Assembly: GCA_029259995.1 (NCBI GenBank) | Contig: JAJDEC010000287.1 | Coordinates: forward strand, 1-33,197 | Reading direction: 5' to 3' | DNA: 33,197 nucleotides | From: Phycisphaerae bacterium | GTDB lineage: Bacteria > Planctomycetota > Phycisphaerae > UBA1845 > UTPLA1 | Shown: positions 9,106 to 18,678 of the stretch, in pieces | Numbering within the stretch: the stretch's first letter is position 1 | How the letters are laid out: the number at the start of each line of letters is the position of its first letter | The notes under the pieces: model-generated | Told to the model about the DNA's origin: nothing | Database searches by the model: none | Seen by the model: the letters and a program-made list of their open reading frames with translations, nothing else | Program-made: the position numbers and the translations under genes

Positions 9106-9969
9106 ATGCTCGCAATCAACATGCGTCTATCAAGTCGGATTCTCTCAATTTCCCTGCTATTGATCGCTATCGCGCCGTTTTCGGGGTGCACCGATCCGGC
9201 TCAGCGATTTGGTCGCACCTGGTACATCGATGGCGCCGGCAATTGGGGATTCGGCGCAATCGGCGTCCCGAACGGTCTGAAAGATCGTGGCTACAAAGGC
9301 GCCGTCACGAATCATCGATGGTCCCTCACGTTTAATCCGGCCCTCGATCAGACGCTGCGATTCATTGCAAGGGGATCGGGCAAGACGCTGGGCAATGAAA
9401 TCACACGCTACCTGCGCGACAATCCCGGGGCAGACGCCAATATCATCGCCCTGTCCGCAGGCACAGGTGTCGGAATCTGGGCCATCGAGAACGTCGATCC
9501 ACCTTACAAAGTGAACAACTATGTCATGACGGGATCAAGCCTGTCGGCGAAATACGATCTGAACCCCGCGCTACGAAACATGAAGGGCAAGATCATCTGC
9601 TACTACACGTCGAGCGATCCGGTTCTTCAGGGACCCGTGCGCGCGTTGGGAACCATTGACGGCACGTTCGACGATTCGGCCGGCCTCGTCGGCCTCAAGG
9701 GCCCGGGCTCGAAATCGAGTCGCGTCGTCAACATCGGTCGCACCGGCCGCCACGCCAGTCTCGGCTGGACAGGTGGGCATGCAGACTGCGTCACGGAACG
9801 GTTCGTCCGAGGGGAAATTTACAAATATATACTTCGCAGTCCGTCGCGCACGGCCGATCCCACGCCGACAACGGAAAGCGCCGCTCCCTATCGAGCCATC
9901 GTCGGTTCTCCGTCGAGTTCGCCTGAATTATCGATTCTCGCGCACGATTCTCGCGTCAATACACACTGA
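9106..9969 (+). CDS. Predicted lipoprotein, alpha/beta-hydrolase-like
   Basis: Signal peptide with lipobox-like FSGC (Met at 9106 or 9121); nucleophile-elbow-like ALSAGTG; candidate Asp (SSDPV) and His (TGGHADC). Confidence 0.7.
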   Translation: MLAINMRLSSRILSISLLLIAIAPFSGCTDPAQRFGRTWYIDGAGNWGFGAIGVPNGLKDRGYKGAVTNHRWSLTFNPALDQTLRFIARGSGKTLGNEITRYLRDNPGADANIIALSAGTGVGIWAIENVDPPYKVNNYVMTGSSLSAKYDLNPALRNMKGKIICYYTSSDPVLQGPVRALGTIDGTFDDSAGLVGLKGPGSKSSRVVNIGRTGRHASLGWTGGHADCVTERFVRGEIYKYILRSPSRTADPTPTTESAAPYRAIVGSPSSSPELSILAHDSRVNTH

Positions 9970-10106
9970 CGCTCCGGGCCATTCGCATCGCATCCTGCCT
10001 CGAATTCTGTTGTATATCCGTTATTGTTGGCAGCGTGCGGATTGTCGCCTAAACTTCCCGCAGGTAGTCATTTGCCATTAGGTCCCCCACCGTTGACGGA
10101 TCCGAG

Positions 10107-11513
10107 ATGAAGCTAAAGCTAGTTGTTTTTCTGCTCATCGTCGCCGCGTGCGTCGTCGGTTACATGACGATGACCGGCGGGGAAAACAAGCACGAGATCG
10201 AGTATTCCGAAGTGGTCAGTGGACCACTGACGTTTGCCGTGGAAACGCTTGGCACGCTGGAACCGCTGAGCGAAGTCATCGTGAGTTGCGAGGCGACAGG
10301 CAAGATCGTCGAGATCCTTCGCGACTTTGACGATCCCGTCGAGAAGGACGAAATCATCTGCCGCATCGATCCGGAATTGGTCGACGCCCAGCACGCCCAG
10401 TCCGTCGCGGCCCTCGCCACGGCAGAAAGCGCGGTCGCCGACGCGAAGATCGCATGCGAAGAGCAGCTTTCCCTGCTTCCAGTCCTCACGGAGCGAGCGG
10501 CCCAGGAGCTCGAGTCGGCAAAGTCCGCGCTTGAAATGGCGGAATTCAACTTCCAGCGACTGGATGATCTCTTTAATCGAAAGCAGGCGCCGAAGGCGGA
10601 GTGGCTCGCGACCAAGACGGCGTTCGATCAGGCAAAGGCCGCAGTGAAGATCGCACAAACGGCGTTGCAACAGGCGCAGAATAACGAACGCTTCATGCCG
10701 CCCCGGCTCGACCAGGCCCTCGTCAAGGCCAAATCCGACAAGGCGCGGGCACAGGCGCAGTTCGATACGACCAAGGCGCAGGTCGAGAAATGCGTTATCC
10801 GTTCTCCCATCGACGGTATCGTCCTGACGCGATTCCTCGACGTCGGAACCACTGTTAATCCGACGCTCCAGCCGCCGCCGCTCTTTCTGATCGCGCCGAG
10901 CCTCAGCCGCATGAAAGTCAGCGCTCGCGTCAGCGAGTCGGATATCGCCCACATCGAAGTCGGCCAGAAAGCCACATTTACCGTTGAGGGCAAACAACGA
11001 TCCAACTTCGAAGGCGCAATCCTTCAGAAACGCAACCAGCCCGAAATCATCCAGGGCGTCACGACGTACACCGTGATTCTCGAAGTACAGAATGACGCCA
11101 GGCGAACGCTGCTCCCGGGCATGAGCGTCAACGTCGTGATCGAATGTGTCCGCCACGACAATACGGAGAAGATCGCCAACAAGGCCCTGCGATTCCGTCC
11201 GCCGCTCGAACTCGAAGCACGCCGCAAACTTCTCGACGCGATGGAAGCGGCGTATCCGGCAGAACCGAAGAATTCCGACGGCACTCGCATCGACTATTGC
11301 CAGAAGTCTGCCGCATGGACGTTTGACGAGTTGAACAACACGTGGATGCCAGTTCCGCTGTGGACCGGCGTCACAGACAACTTTGAAACGCAGATCCTCG
11401 ATGGCGCCAAATCAGGCGACAAGTTCGTCCACAAATTCATCGAGAAAAGCTCCGCCGGTTTTAGTCTGAAGGAGGCGATCCGTCAGGCCAACCCGGCCGA
11501 ACGCAGTTTGTGA
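10107..11513 (+). CDS. HlyD/MacA-like periplasmic adaptor (membrane fusion protein)
   Basis: 468 aa; N-terminal TM, barrel-sandwich half (SCEATGKIVEILRDFDDPVEKDEIICRIDP), long coiled-coil, second half (CVIRSPIDGIVLTRFLDVGTTV); followed by ABC ATPase and permease. Confidence 0.92.
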   Translation: MKLKLVVFLLIVAACVVGYMTMTGGENKHEIEYSEVVSGPLTFAVETLGTLEPLSEVIVSCEATGKIVEILRDFDDPVEKDEIICRIDPELVDAQHAQSVAALATAESAVADAKIACEEQLSLLPVLTERAAQELESAKSALEMAEFNFQRLDDLFNRKQAPKAEWLATKTAFDQAKAAVKIAQTALQQAQNNERFMPPRLDQALVKAKSDKARAQAQFDTTKAQVEKCVIRSPIDGIVLTRFLDVGTTVNPTLQPPPLFLIAPSLSRMKVSARVSESDIAHIEVGQKATFTVEGKQRSNFEGAILQKRNQPEIIQGVTTYTVILEVQNDARRTLLPGMSVNVVIECVRHDNTEKIANKALRFRPPLELEARRKLLDAMEAAYPAEPKNSDGTRIDYCQKSAAWTFDELNNTWMPVPLWTGVTDNFETQILDGAKSGDKFVHKFIEKSSAGFSLKEAIRQANPAERSL

Positions 11514-11523
11514 TCCGACACGT

Positions 11524-12333
11524 ATGCCTGACGCCCCCGCCATTCATTCTGCCCCCATCGTCTCCACGATCGACGATCCGAGCCGGCCGATCACAGTCAA
11601 GCTGCGCGATCTGCACAAGACCTATGACTCCGGCGCCAACGCCGTCCACGCCGTTCGCGGCCTGAACGTCGACATTCCCGAGGGCCAGTACATCTCGATC
11701 ATGGGGGCCAGCGGTTCGGGCAAGTCGACGTTGCTCAACATTCTGGGCGCTTTGGATGTCCCATCGAAGGGCACGTATCACTTAGCCGGCAAGCTGACGA
11801 GCAAGCAGAGTCGTGACGAACTCGCAGCGCTGCGGAACGAGTACATCGGTTTCATCTTTCAGAACTTCAACCTGCTGACGCGCAGCACGGCCGTCGAAAA
11901 TGTCGAATTGCCGATGGTTTACGCCGGCGTGCCGACGCGAAAACGCCGCGCAGCCGCCCTCGCCGCCCTCGATAAAGTCGGCCTCGCCGATCGCGCAAAC
12001 CACCTGCCCTCGGAAATGTCCGGCGGCCAGCAGCAGCGCGTCGCCATCGCCCGATCCCTCGTCAATACGCCGCGCGTCCTGCTCGCCGATGAACCAACAG
12101 GCAATCTCGATACCCACACGAGCGGCGAGATCATGAAGATTCTCGACGAACTGCATACGAAAGACGGCCTGACGATCATCATCGTCACGCACGATCCCGG
12201 CGTCGCCGAATTCACGGAACGCGTTGTCGTCCTGCGCGACGGTCACATCATCGCGGATCAGGCAACACCGCGTTGCGGCGGACCGGCCGTGCCCGATGTT
12301 CGCGCCCTGTCCATGTCCATACCGGAGGCGTAA
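11524..12333 (+). CDS. MacB/LolD-type ABC transporter ATP-binding protein
   Basis: Walker A GASGSGKST, signature MSGGQQQRVAIA, Walker B VLLADEPTG. Confidence 0.95.
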   Translation: MPDAPAIHSAPIVSTIDDPSRPITVKLRDLHKTYDSGANAVHAVRGLNVDIPEGQYISIMGASGSGKSTLLNILGALDVPSKGTYHLAGKLTSKQSRDELAALRNEYIGFIFQNFNLLTRSTAVENVELPMVYAGVPTRKRRAAALAALDKVGLADRANHLPSEMSGGQQQRVAIARSLVNTPRVLLADEPTGNLDTHTSGEIMKILDELHTKDGLTIIIVTHDPGVAEFTERVVVLRDGHIIADQATPRCGGPAVPDVRALSMSIPEA

Positions 12334-12336
12334 GCG

Positions 12337-13560
12337 TTGTTCGCACTGTGGATCGAATGCTTCAAGATGGGACTTCGCGAGCTGTGGCGGCATCGCCTGC
12401 GCAGCTTCCTCACGATGATCGGCATGATCATGGGCGTGAGTGTCGTCATCATCTGCGTCAGCGTCGTCCAGGGCGTCAAGGACTCGCTGATCGGCGATAT
12501 CCGCAAGGCCGGCAAGAACATGATGTTCGTCTTCACGGAGGACACGCGCAAGGGCATCGGCACCATCGGCATCCAGGCCAACACGAATCTCAGCCGCGAC
12601 GACGCCGAAGCCATCGAAATCGAATGCGACGGCGTCTCGATGGCCAGCGGCGTGCAAGGCAGCAACGTCCTCATCGTCAGCGATACGAATACGGCGACCG
12701 TGCCAATTACTGGCGCCGATCACAAGTACACGGCCATCCGTAACTGGGGCATCGAACAGGGCCGCGATCTCGAACCGTTCGACTTGATCGCTTCGCGCCG
12801 CGTCTGCCTCATCGGTCAGACGACGATGCGCGAATTGTTCGGTGATCGGAACGCGATCAATCGAACCGTGCGCATCGGTCGAATCAATCTGAAAATCGTC
12901 GGCGTCCTCGAACCCAAGGGCGTTAACCCACTCGGCATGGACGAGGACAACGCACTGATCGTGCCGCTTCCGATCATGCTTCGCGACATCATGAATCGCC
13001 GCGAGCCCGACGCCATCCTCTGCTCAGCCAAGAGCGATGACGATGTTGAGTTCGCCGTACAGCAGATCACGCAGCTCCTTCGCCAGCGCCACAAACTAGG
13101 TGACGCGGACCGGAATGACTTTCGTGTTTCCACGTTGAAGGAAAAGGAAGAGCAGGCACGAACCATCAGTAATCAGATGACGCTGTTGATGTTTTTCCTT
13201 GCGCTCGTCAGCCTCATGGTCGGCGGCGTCGGCATCATGAACATCATGCTCGTGTCCGTCACGGAACGAACTCGAGAGATCGGCATTCGCATGGCGATCG
13301 GCGCATCAACCAAGGCCATCAATCGGCAGTTTCTGATCGAAGCCGCCGTCATCTCCACGGCGGGCGGAACTGTGGGCATCGTGCTCGGCGTGTCCGGCGC
13401 CGCGTATATTTCCAGCGCGATCGGTGTCCAGCCATTGATGTCCCCGACGATTGTCGCCATCGCCTTCGTCTTTTCGGCCGGCGTCGGCGTATTGTTCGGG
13501 CTGCTTCCGGCCCGTCGAGCGGCCGGGCTGAATCCGATCGACGCACTACGGCACGACTGA
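12337..13560 (+). CDS. MacB/FtsX-type ABC transporter permease
   Basis: 407 aa with TTG start; MacB periplasmic domain, C-terminal FtsX block (GGVGIMNIMLVSVTERTREIGIRMAIGA). Confidence 0.93.
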   Translation: MFALWIECFKMGLRELWRHRLRSFLTMIGMIMGVSVVIICVSVVQGVKDSLIGDIRKAGKNMMFVFTEDTRKGIGTIGIQANTNLSRDDAEAIEIECDGVSMASGVQGSNVLIVSDTNTATVPITGADHKYTAIRNWGIEQGRDLEPFDLIASRRVCLIGQTTMRELFGDRNAINRTVRIGRINLKIVGVLEPKGVNPLGMDEDNALIVPLPIMLRDIMNRREPDAILCSAKSDDDVEFAVQQITQLLRQRHKLGDADRNDFRVSTLKEKEEQARTISNQMTLLMFFLALVSLMVGGVGIMNIMLVSVTERTREIGIRMAIGASTKAINRQFLIEAAVISTAGGTVGIVLGVSGAAYISSAIGVQPLMSPTIVAIAFVFSAGVGVLFGLLPARRAAGLNPIDALRHD

Positions 13561-13639
13561 TCACGCGTTGAATCCCGACGCCGCCGCATTACGATGTCGA
13601 ATGGAATTGCCCGATTCGCCGTAATCGATCCAGGACACC

Positions 13640-15475
13640 ATGTACGAAAGAGAATCCAACCAGCGCACGGAGTCATCGGATCAGATTCCCGTGGAGATTC
13701 TCGCGCGCTTTGAAAAACCGAGCGCACGAACCGTCGCTCGAACGATGCTTCCCTGGGCCGAGCACTGCACGGAGTGCGCAATTCCACACTGCTATCAGAC
13801 GTGTGATCTGTACGAGGCGCGCGTCGATGGGAAATGTCGGCGATTCACCGATGGAATTGTCGGTATCCAGAATCCCGACGGCCTCAGCCCCGTGTTGTTG
13901 AAGATTCGATTCAAACAATGGGGCAAGCTTTTTGCCTACGGCAACGCGAAAACGCACTCGCTGGATCAGGTCCGCGCCGCGGAACGCAGCGACGCGCGAA
14001 TCGCAGGCATACTGAACGGATTGCCGGCGCCGGAACGCATCCGAAAGACACTCATCCGACTCCGATACGATCAGAAGAATCGTCGTGTGCGGACGGCAGC
14101 CGGTTCAGCGAATGCATTGACGCATTTTGTGTTCGAGTGCTACAACCCGCAGCCGCAGACGATCAGACTGTCAATGTCCGTGCTTCCACTCGACTTGCAG
14201 GAGCGAGACGGAACGCATTTTCAAACGCTCATACACGTCAAGCCGGGATATAACACGACACGAATCCCCGTCCCGGAGATTCTCCAGTTTGTTGACCTGT
14301 CGTCGCCCTACAAGATCGAATTGATCCCGAACGATGTTCCCGATGGAACGACGCTCGTATTCGGTATGCTCGATTTCGTTCGCGAGTCCGGCGTACCGAC
14401 GGCGTCAGAGTCGGAATCGGAAGATCACGAGCCCGCCTCGCCACGATGCAAATGCGTTGTGTGGGATCTCGACAATACACTCTGGCACGGCATCCTCGTC
14501 GAAGACGGCGCGGATGCATTGACGCTGGTCGACGGCGTAGTAGACGTGATCAAGGCGCTGGACGCCCGGGGTATTCTTCAGTCAATCGCAAGTAAGAACA
14601 ACGCCGACGAAGCGCTCGCCGTTCTGCGACGATTTGGAATCGAAGAATTCTTCCTGCATCCGCAGATTTCATGGGGACCGAAGAGCGAGGCAATGTCGCA
14701 GATCGCCGACAAGCTGAACATCGGCATGGACACGCTCGTTTTTGTGGACGATTCATCGTTCGAACGAGCGGAAGTTGGCGAGAACTGCCGGGACGTGCGC
14801 GTCATTGATGCGGCTCTCTTTCGGCGTCTCCCGGACGATCCGATGTTCGACGTTCCAGTGACGGATGAAAGCCGGAGCCGCCGACGCATGTATCGCGAAC
14901 AGGCGACGCGCGAGACGATCCGTGTCTCAGCAGGCACTGATTACAATGCCTTTTTGCGCGATTGCAACATCCGCGTCATTGTTTCTCCATTGTCCGCAAC
15001 CGACATCGATCGCGTCCATGAACTGACACAGCGGACGAATCAACTGAATTTCTCCGGAAATCGATACGATCGCTCTGTACTGGAGAAGATTCTCGCAGAC
15101 GGAAAGCCCGACGCGTGGGTGCTTCGTTGTGAAGATCGATTCGGCACGTACGGCACGATCGGATTCTGTCTCGTCGAAGCCGGTACGCCGATCATGACGG
15201 ATCTCATGTTCAGTTGCCGCGTTCAATCCAAGCGCGTCGAACATGCCGTCCTGACGTTCCTGCTGAATCACTATCGCGGCGATCCACCGCGCGACTTTCA
15301 CGCCAACTATCGCCAGACGCCGCGCAACGCACCGGCGGGCAAGGTCTTCGATGACTTCGGCTTCGAACGGCGCGGCGATTCTGATGGAATCGCTTGCCTG
15401 GTACTCCCCGCCGATCGCGCAATTCTCGACGACGGCTTGATCTGTGTAGTTCATAGTGCGGCGGAAATCGCATGA
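13640..15475 (+). CDS. FkbH-like HAD-IIIC family protein with N-terminal Cys-rich and beta-sandwich-like extension
   Basis: 611 aa; HAD motif VVWDLDNTLWHGILVEDG, VFVDDSSFERAEV, C-terminal FkbH block (ELTQRTNQLNFSGNRY); N-terminal CTECAIPHCYQTCDLYEARVDGKC. Confidence 0.85.
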   Translation: MYERESNQRTESSDQIPVEILARFEKPSARTVARTMLPWAEHCTECAIPHCYQTCDLYEARVDGKCRRFTDGIVGIQNPDGLSPVLLKIRFKQWGKLFAYGNAKTHSLDQVRAAERSDARIAGILNGLPAPERIRKTLIRLRYDQKNRRVRTAAGSANALTHFVFECYNPQPQTIRLSMSVLPLDLQERDGTHFQTLIHVKPGYNTTRIPVPEILQFVDLSSPYKIELIPNDVPDGTTLVFGMLDFVRESGVPTASESESEDHEPASPRCKCVVWDLDNTLWHGILVEDGADALTLVDGVVDVIKALDARGILQSIASKNNADEALAVLRRFGIEEFFLHPQISWGPKSEAMSQIADKLNIGMDTLVFVDDSSFERAEVGENCRDVRVIDAALFRRLPDDPMFDVPVTDESRSRRRMYREQATRETIRVSAGTDYNAFLRDCNIRVIVSPLSATDIDRVHELTQRTNQLNFSGNRYDRSVLEKILADGKPDAWVLRCEDRFGTYGTIGFCLVEAGTPIMTDLMFSCRVQSKRVEHAVLTFLLNHYRGDPPRDFHANYRQTPRNAPAGKVFDDFGFERRGDSDGIACLVLPADRAILDDGLICVVHSAAEIA

Positions 15476-16245
15476 GCATGCCGTTAAAGTCCCGGCTGAA
15501 GCGATGGGCCAATCGCCGACTGCGCCAGCCCTACTATCGCGCGTTCAGCGCCAAGACGATTCGATCGAACTTGAATCGGCCGATCGTTTCCTTCACGTTC
15601 GATGACTATCCGCAGTCGGCGTGGACTGTTGCCGGACGAATCCTGAATGATCACGATGTTCACGGAACCTATTACACGGCGCTCGGCCTCATGGATCAGA
15701 CGTCCCGGATCGGAAAGCTCTACACGCGGGACGACCTTCTCGCGACGCATGATGACGGCCACGAAATCGCCTGCCACACGTATTCGCATCCCAACCTGCG
15801 GAGAACGCCTGTGCGCAATTGCGTGGACGACATCGAGAAGAACCTTGCCGAGTTAAGACGCCTGGTACCGAATGGATCGCTTCAGAATTTCTCCTATCCG
15901 TCCGGCAGCATCAGCATCGGAAACAAGCGCGCCCTCACGCCCCGCTTCGACACGCTTCGAGGCGTCGAGGATGGAATCAACACGGGCGTGATCCATCTGA
16001 ATCTGCTTCGGGCCCGCCGCATATACGATGCCGACGGCTCGGCAGAAACGGACCGCATCTGGGTCGATCAGAATGCCGCCCGATGCGGCTGGCTGATCTT
16101 CTACACGCACGATGTCTGCGACGAACCCTCGGATGTCGGTTGCACGCCCCGACGATTTGAAACAGCCGTCCGGGCTGCGCTGGAGAGCTCGGCGGAAGTG
16201 CTGACAGTCGCCGAGGCCTATCAACGACTGACGGGGAAATCCTAG
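15472..16245 (+). CDS. Polysaccharide deacetylase (NodB-like)
   Basis: 257 aa; VSFTFDDYPQSAW and HEIACHTYSHPNL motifs; ATGA overlap with the upstream FkbH-like gene. Confidence 0.85.
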   Translation: MSMPLKSRLKRWANRRLRQPYYRAFSAKTIRSNLNRPIVSFTFDDYPQSAWTVAGRILNDHDVHGTYYTALGLMDQTSRIGKLYTRDDLLATHDDGHEIACHTYSHPNLRRTPVRNCVDDIEKNLAELRRLVPNGSLQNFSYPSGSISIGNKRALTPRFDTLRGVEDGINTGVIHLNLLRARRIYDADGSAETDRIWVDQNAARCGWLIFYTHDVCDEPSDVGCTPRRFETAVRAALESSAEVLTVAEAYQRLTGKS

Positions 16246-16352
16246 GGGAGTGCGGGCGTCTCGCCCGCAAGAACGTCCCGGTTCCCGCCCACAACAGGGG
16301 AGTGCGGGCGTCTCGCCCGCAAGAACGTCCTGAACACACGGGCGTCGCGCCC
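16244..16352. repeat. Hairpin repeat cluster: two 35-bp direct repeats AGGGGAGTGCGGGCGTCTCGCCCGCAAGAACGTCC and a third related hairpin
   Basis: Copies at 16244-16278 and 16296-16330 (period 52); each contains TGCGGGCG-TCT-CGCCCGCA; related GGGCG-TCG-CGCCC at 16340-16352. Confidence 0.9.
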
Positions 16353-16426
16353 ACACACCCCAACACCTGAACGACTCGCGAGATCTCGGCTACAATCCAC
16401 GCGTCAGCACGAACGACGGAGCAAAC

Positions 16427-17083
16427 ATGGACGCCCTCATTCCCAATCGATTCCTCATCAAGTCCGAGTTGGCGCTTTTGCATTTCAAGACCGATCCGCC
16501 CTTGAACGGAACCCTCGGCAAATGGCCCGATGAATCCAAACTCCCCGCGCTCTGCGAACTGGACAACGAGACGCCCTTTGCCGACGTATACGCCGGCTGG
16601 AACGCCAAGGGGATCTACATCGGCGTGCGCGTCAGCGGGAAAACGGAGGCGCTCAACTGCGATGCGTCGCAATTCTGGCGAGGCGACAACGTGCGCGTGA
16701 TGACCGACATGCGCGACACGCGGAACATCCGCCGCGCCACGCGATTCTGCCAGCAATTCTTCCTTCTGCCGAGCGATTCGAGTTCCGGAAGCAGCCGTCC
16801 GATCGCCGGCGGCGCCAAAGTAAATCGCGCCACGGAAGAAAGTCCCGTCGCCACGTCCAATGATCTCGTCATCGGTTCGAAACTCCGCAAGGATGGCTAC
16901 GATCTGACCGCCCTGCTCACAGCCGACGCCCTGAACGGATTCGATCCGTCGGAGAATCCGCGCATTGGCCTGTTCATCATCGTGGAGGACCTGGAACTCG
17001 GGCAGCAATCGTTGACGATCGGCGACGACATGAACTGGCACATCGATCCAAGCACCTGGCCGACGGCCGTCCTGAGCAAATAG
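16427..17083 (+). CDS. CBM9/DOMON-like sugar-binding fold protein without evident signal peptide
   Basis: 218 aa; FKTDPPLNGTLGKWPD...FADVYAGWNAKGIYIGVRVSGK...WRGDNVRVMTDMRDT pattern typical of CBM9-like domains. Confidence 0.6.
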   Translation: MDALIPNRFLIKSELALLHFKTDPPLNGTLGKWPDESKLPALCELDNETPFADVYAGWNAKGIYIGVRVSGKTEALNCDASQFWRGDNVRVMTDMRDTRNIRRATRFCQQFFLLPSDSSSGSSRPIAGGAKVNRATEESPVATSNDLVIGSKLRKDGYDLTALLTADALNGFDPSENPRIGLFIIVEDLELGQQSLTIGDDMNWHIDPSTWPTAVLSK

Positions 17084-17424
17084 CCTCACGCCCGCGCCGC
17101 ACACCGTCGGCATCGAGTCGAACACATTGCCAGGCGAATCCCGATTGCATTGTAGGCACAGGTCATCAATTGATCTGCGCAAGGCCCGACGACAGTCCCA
17201 TCACGTAGCGCCGAGCAGGAAATCAATAAGGAAGGCAAAGTGCCACCAGGCAGCGTCGCAGGCCTCGGGTTCGAACTGTTTCGTTGCGACCGATTGCGGG
17301 AATTTGCGAGAGTTTGCGGGAGTTTGCACGTGTTGCGACGTGAAGTTCACACCCGATCGACACGGTATGACAAGAATTCATCACGTGCAGGCGGACACTT
17401 GAGAAAATCTGTGATTCAGCCGAC

Positions 17425-18678
17425 TCAGATGGCCAGTACGGCACGAACCAATTGCTCCATGTTCGTCCGCTCATCGAACATGCGTCGCGCACGATCCAGC
17501 GCCCCCGCCGCACATCGATCGTACAACACGCGATCGCCGCGCATCCGCTGTATCGCCGCCGCCAGCGCTTTGACATCATCCGGCGGAACGACCAGACCGC
17601 ACTCGCCATCGACCACGGCTTCGGACATTCCGCCGACATCCGTCACAATGCACGGAATACCGCTCGCCAGGGCTTCAATCACGCTGTTCGACATGGACTC
17701 GCGCCGCGATGCATGGACATACAAATCGACATTTGCATAAATCGCATCGCGATCGGCGACGAATCCGGCCAGACGAACGCGATCGCCGAGCCCTGACTCG
17801 GCGGCGCGTGACGCCAGCGCTTCTCGATCCGGCCCGTCGCCGTAATACGTCAACTCGATCTTGTGATCATCGCGAGCGACGCATCCAAACGCATCCAGCA
17901 GCAGATCGGCGCCCTTGGCCTTTGTCACGCGACCGACCGTCGCGATGCGATGCGTCGTCTCTCGTGGGAAACCTGACTGGCGCGGACAGGCACCATTGTG
18001 AATCACATGACGTTTGTCACGATCGAAGGCGTATTCTCGCTCATACGATTCCGCGACGCGCTCACTGTTGTAGATCAATGTGTGGGAAAGCCGCGCGGGA
18101 AATCGATGACGCCAGATCGCACGACGACGCCAGAATCCGGGGCGCGGCACAACGCCGGCAATGCGGCCACCATGCGGCGGCGGCACTTCCTTCGGCGGCT
18201 GCCGCAAGCTGGAGACAACGCGCAAGCCGGCGGCACGGGCCGCAAAGACGGACGCGAGAAATGCCGAACCACTTGCCTGCTGCACGAAGAGCGCCGTGTC
18301 GGCGCCCGTTGCCCGAAACCATCGCATTCGGTCGACAACCAGTCCCGGACTCAGGCGACGATCGCCGGAAACGACCTCGTCAAGCCAGTCCGTCTTTTCG
18401 ACCGTGAGTTGATTCGGATGATACGCCTCAAGGAGTTGATGATAGATCGTCGAACCCGAGTAACCGACATGAACCTGAGCGCCGGCGTCGATCATGGCCG
18501 GAATAACCGTCTGAATGTGCTTCTCCGCGCCCCCCGTGTAGGTGACGCCGGCCACTTCAACATGATGCACGGCGAGAAGGACGACGCGGCGGCCTTCCGC
18601 GCCCGAGATGCGGGCGAATCGACGGTTCTCCCGCATCTCGCCTGGCGATTGTTCGATGTCCCTGATCTCCGTCGTCAT
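17425..18678 (-). CDS. Glycosyltransferase family 4-like protein
   Basis: 417 aa; HVEVAGVTYTGGAEKHI N-terminus; ATVGRVTKAKGADLLLDAF; EALASGIPCIVTDVGGMSEAVVDGECGLVVPPDD. Confidence 0.9.
   Translation of the reverse strand: MTTEIRDIEQSPGEMRENRRFARISGAEGRRVVLLAVHHVEVAGVTYTGGAEKHIQTVIPAMIDAGAQVHVGYSGSTIYHQLLEAYHPNQLTVEKTDWLDEVVSGDRRLSPGLVVDRMRWFRATGADTALFVQQASGSAFLASVFAARAAGLRVVSSLRQPPKEVPPPHGGRIAGVVPRPGFWRRRAIWRHRFPARLSHTLIYNSERVAESYEREYAFDRDKRHVIHNGACPRQSGFPRETTHRIATVGRVTKAKGADLLLDAFGCVARDDHKIELTYYGDGPDREALASRAAESGLGDRVRLAGFVADRDAIYANVDLYVHASRRESMSNSVIEALASGIPCIVTDVGGMSEAVVDGECGLVVPPDDVKALAAAIQRMRGDRVLYDRCAAGALDRARRMFDERTNMEQLVRAVLAI

Noticed and set aside
10119-11156. 345-aa minus-strand ORF antisense to the MacA-like adaptor, and the similar 313-aa ORF at 11782-12723
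   Set aside because: Composition artefacts opposite clear MacA/MacB genes.
16240-16360. Possible CRISPR array
   Set aside because: Only two identical units with a 17-bp spacer and no cas genes; better explained as dispersed palindromic repeats.
17262-17290. GGGTTCGAACTG resembling a tRNA T-loop
   Set aside because: Flanking bases do not form a T-stem and no acceptor, D or anticodon arms could be found.
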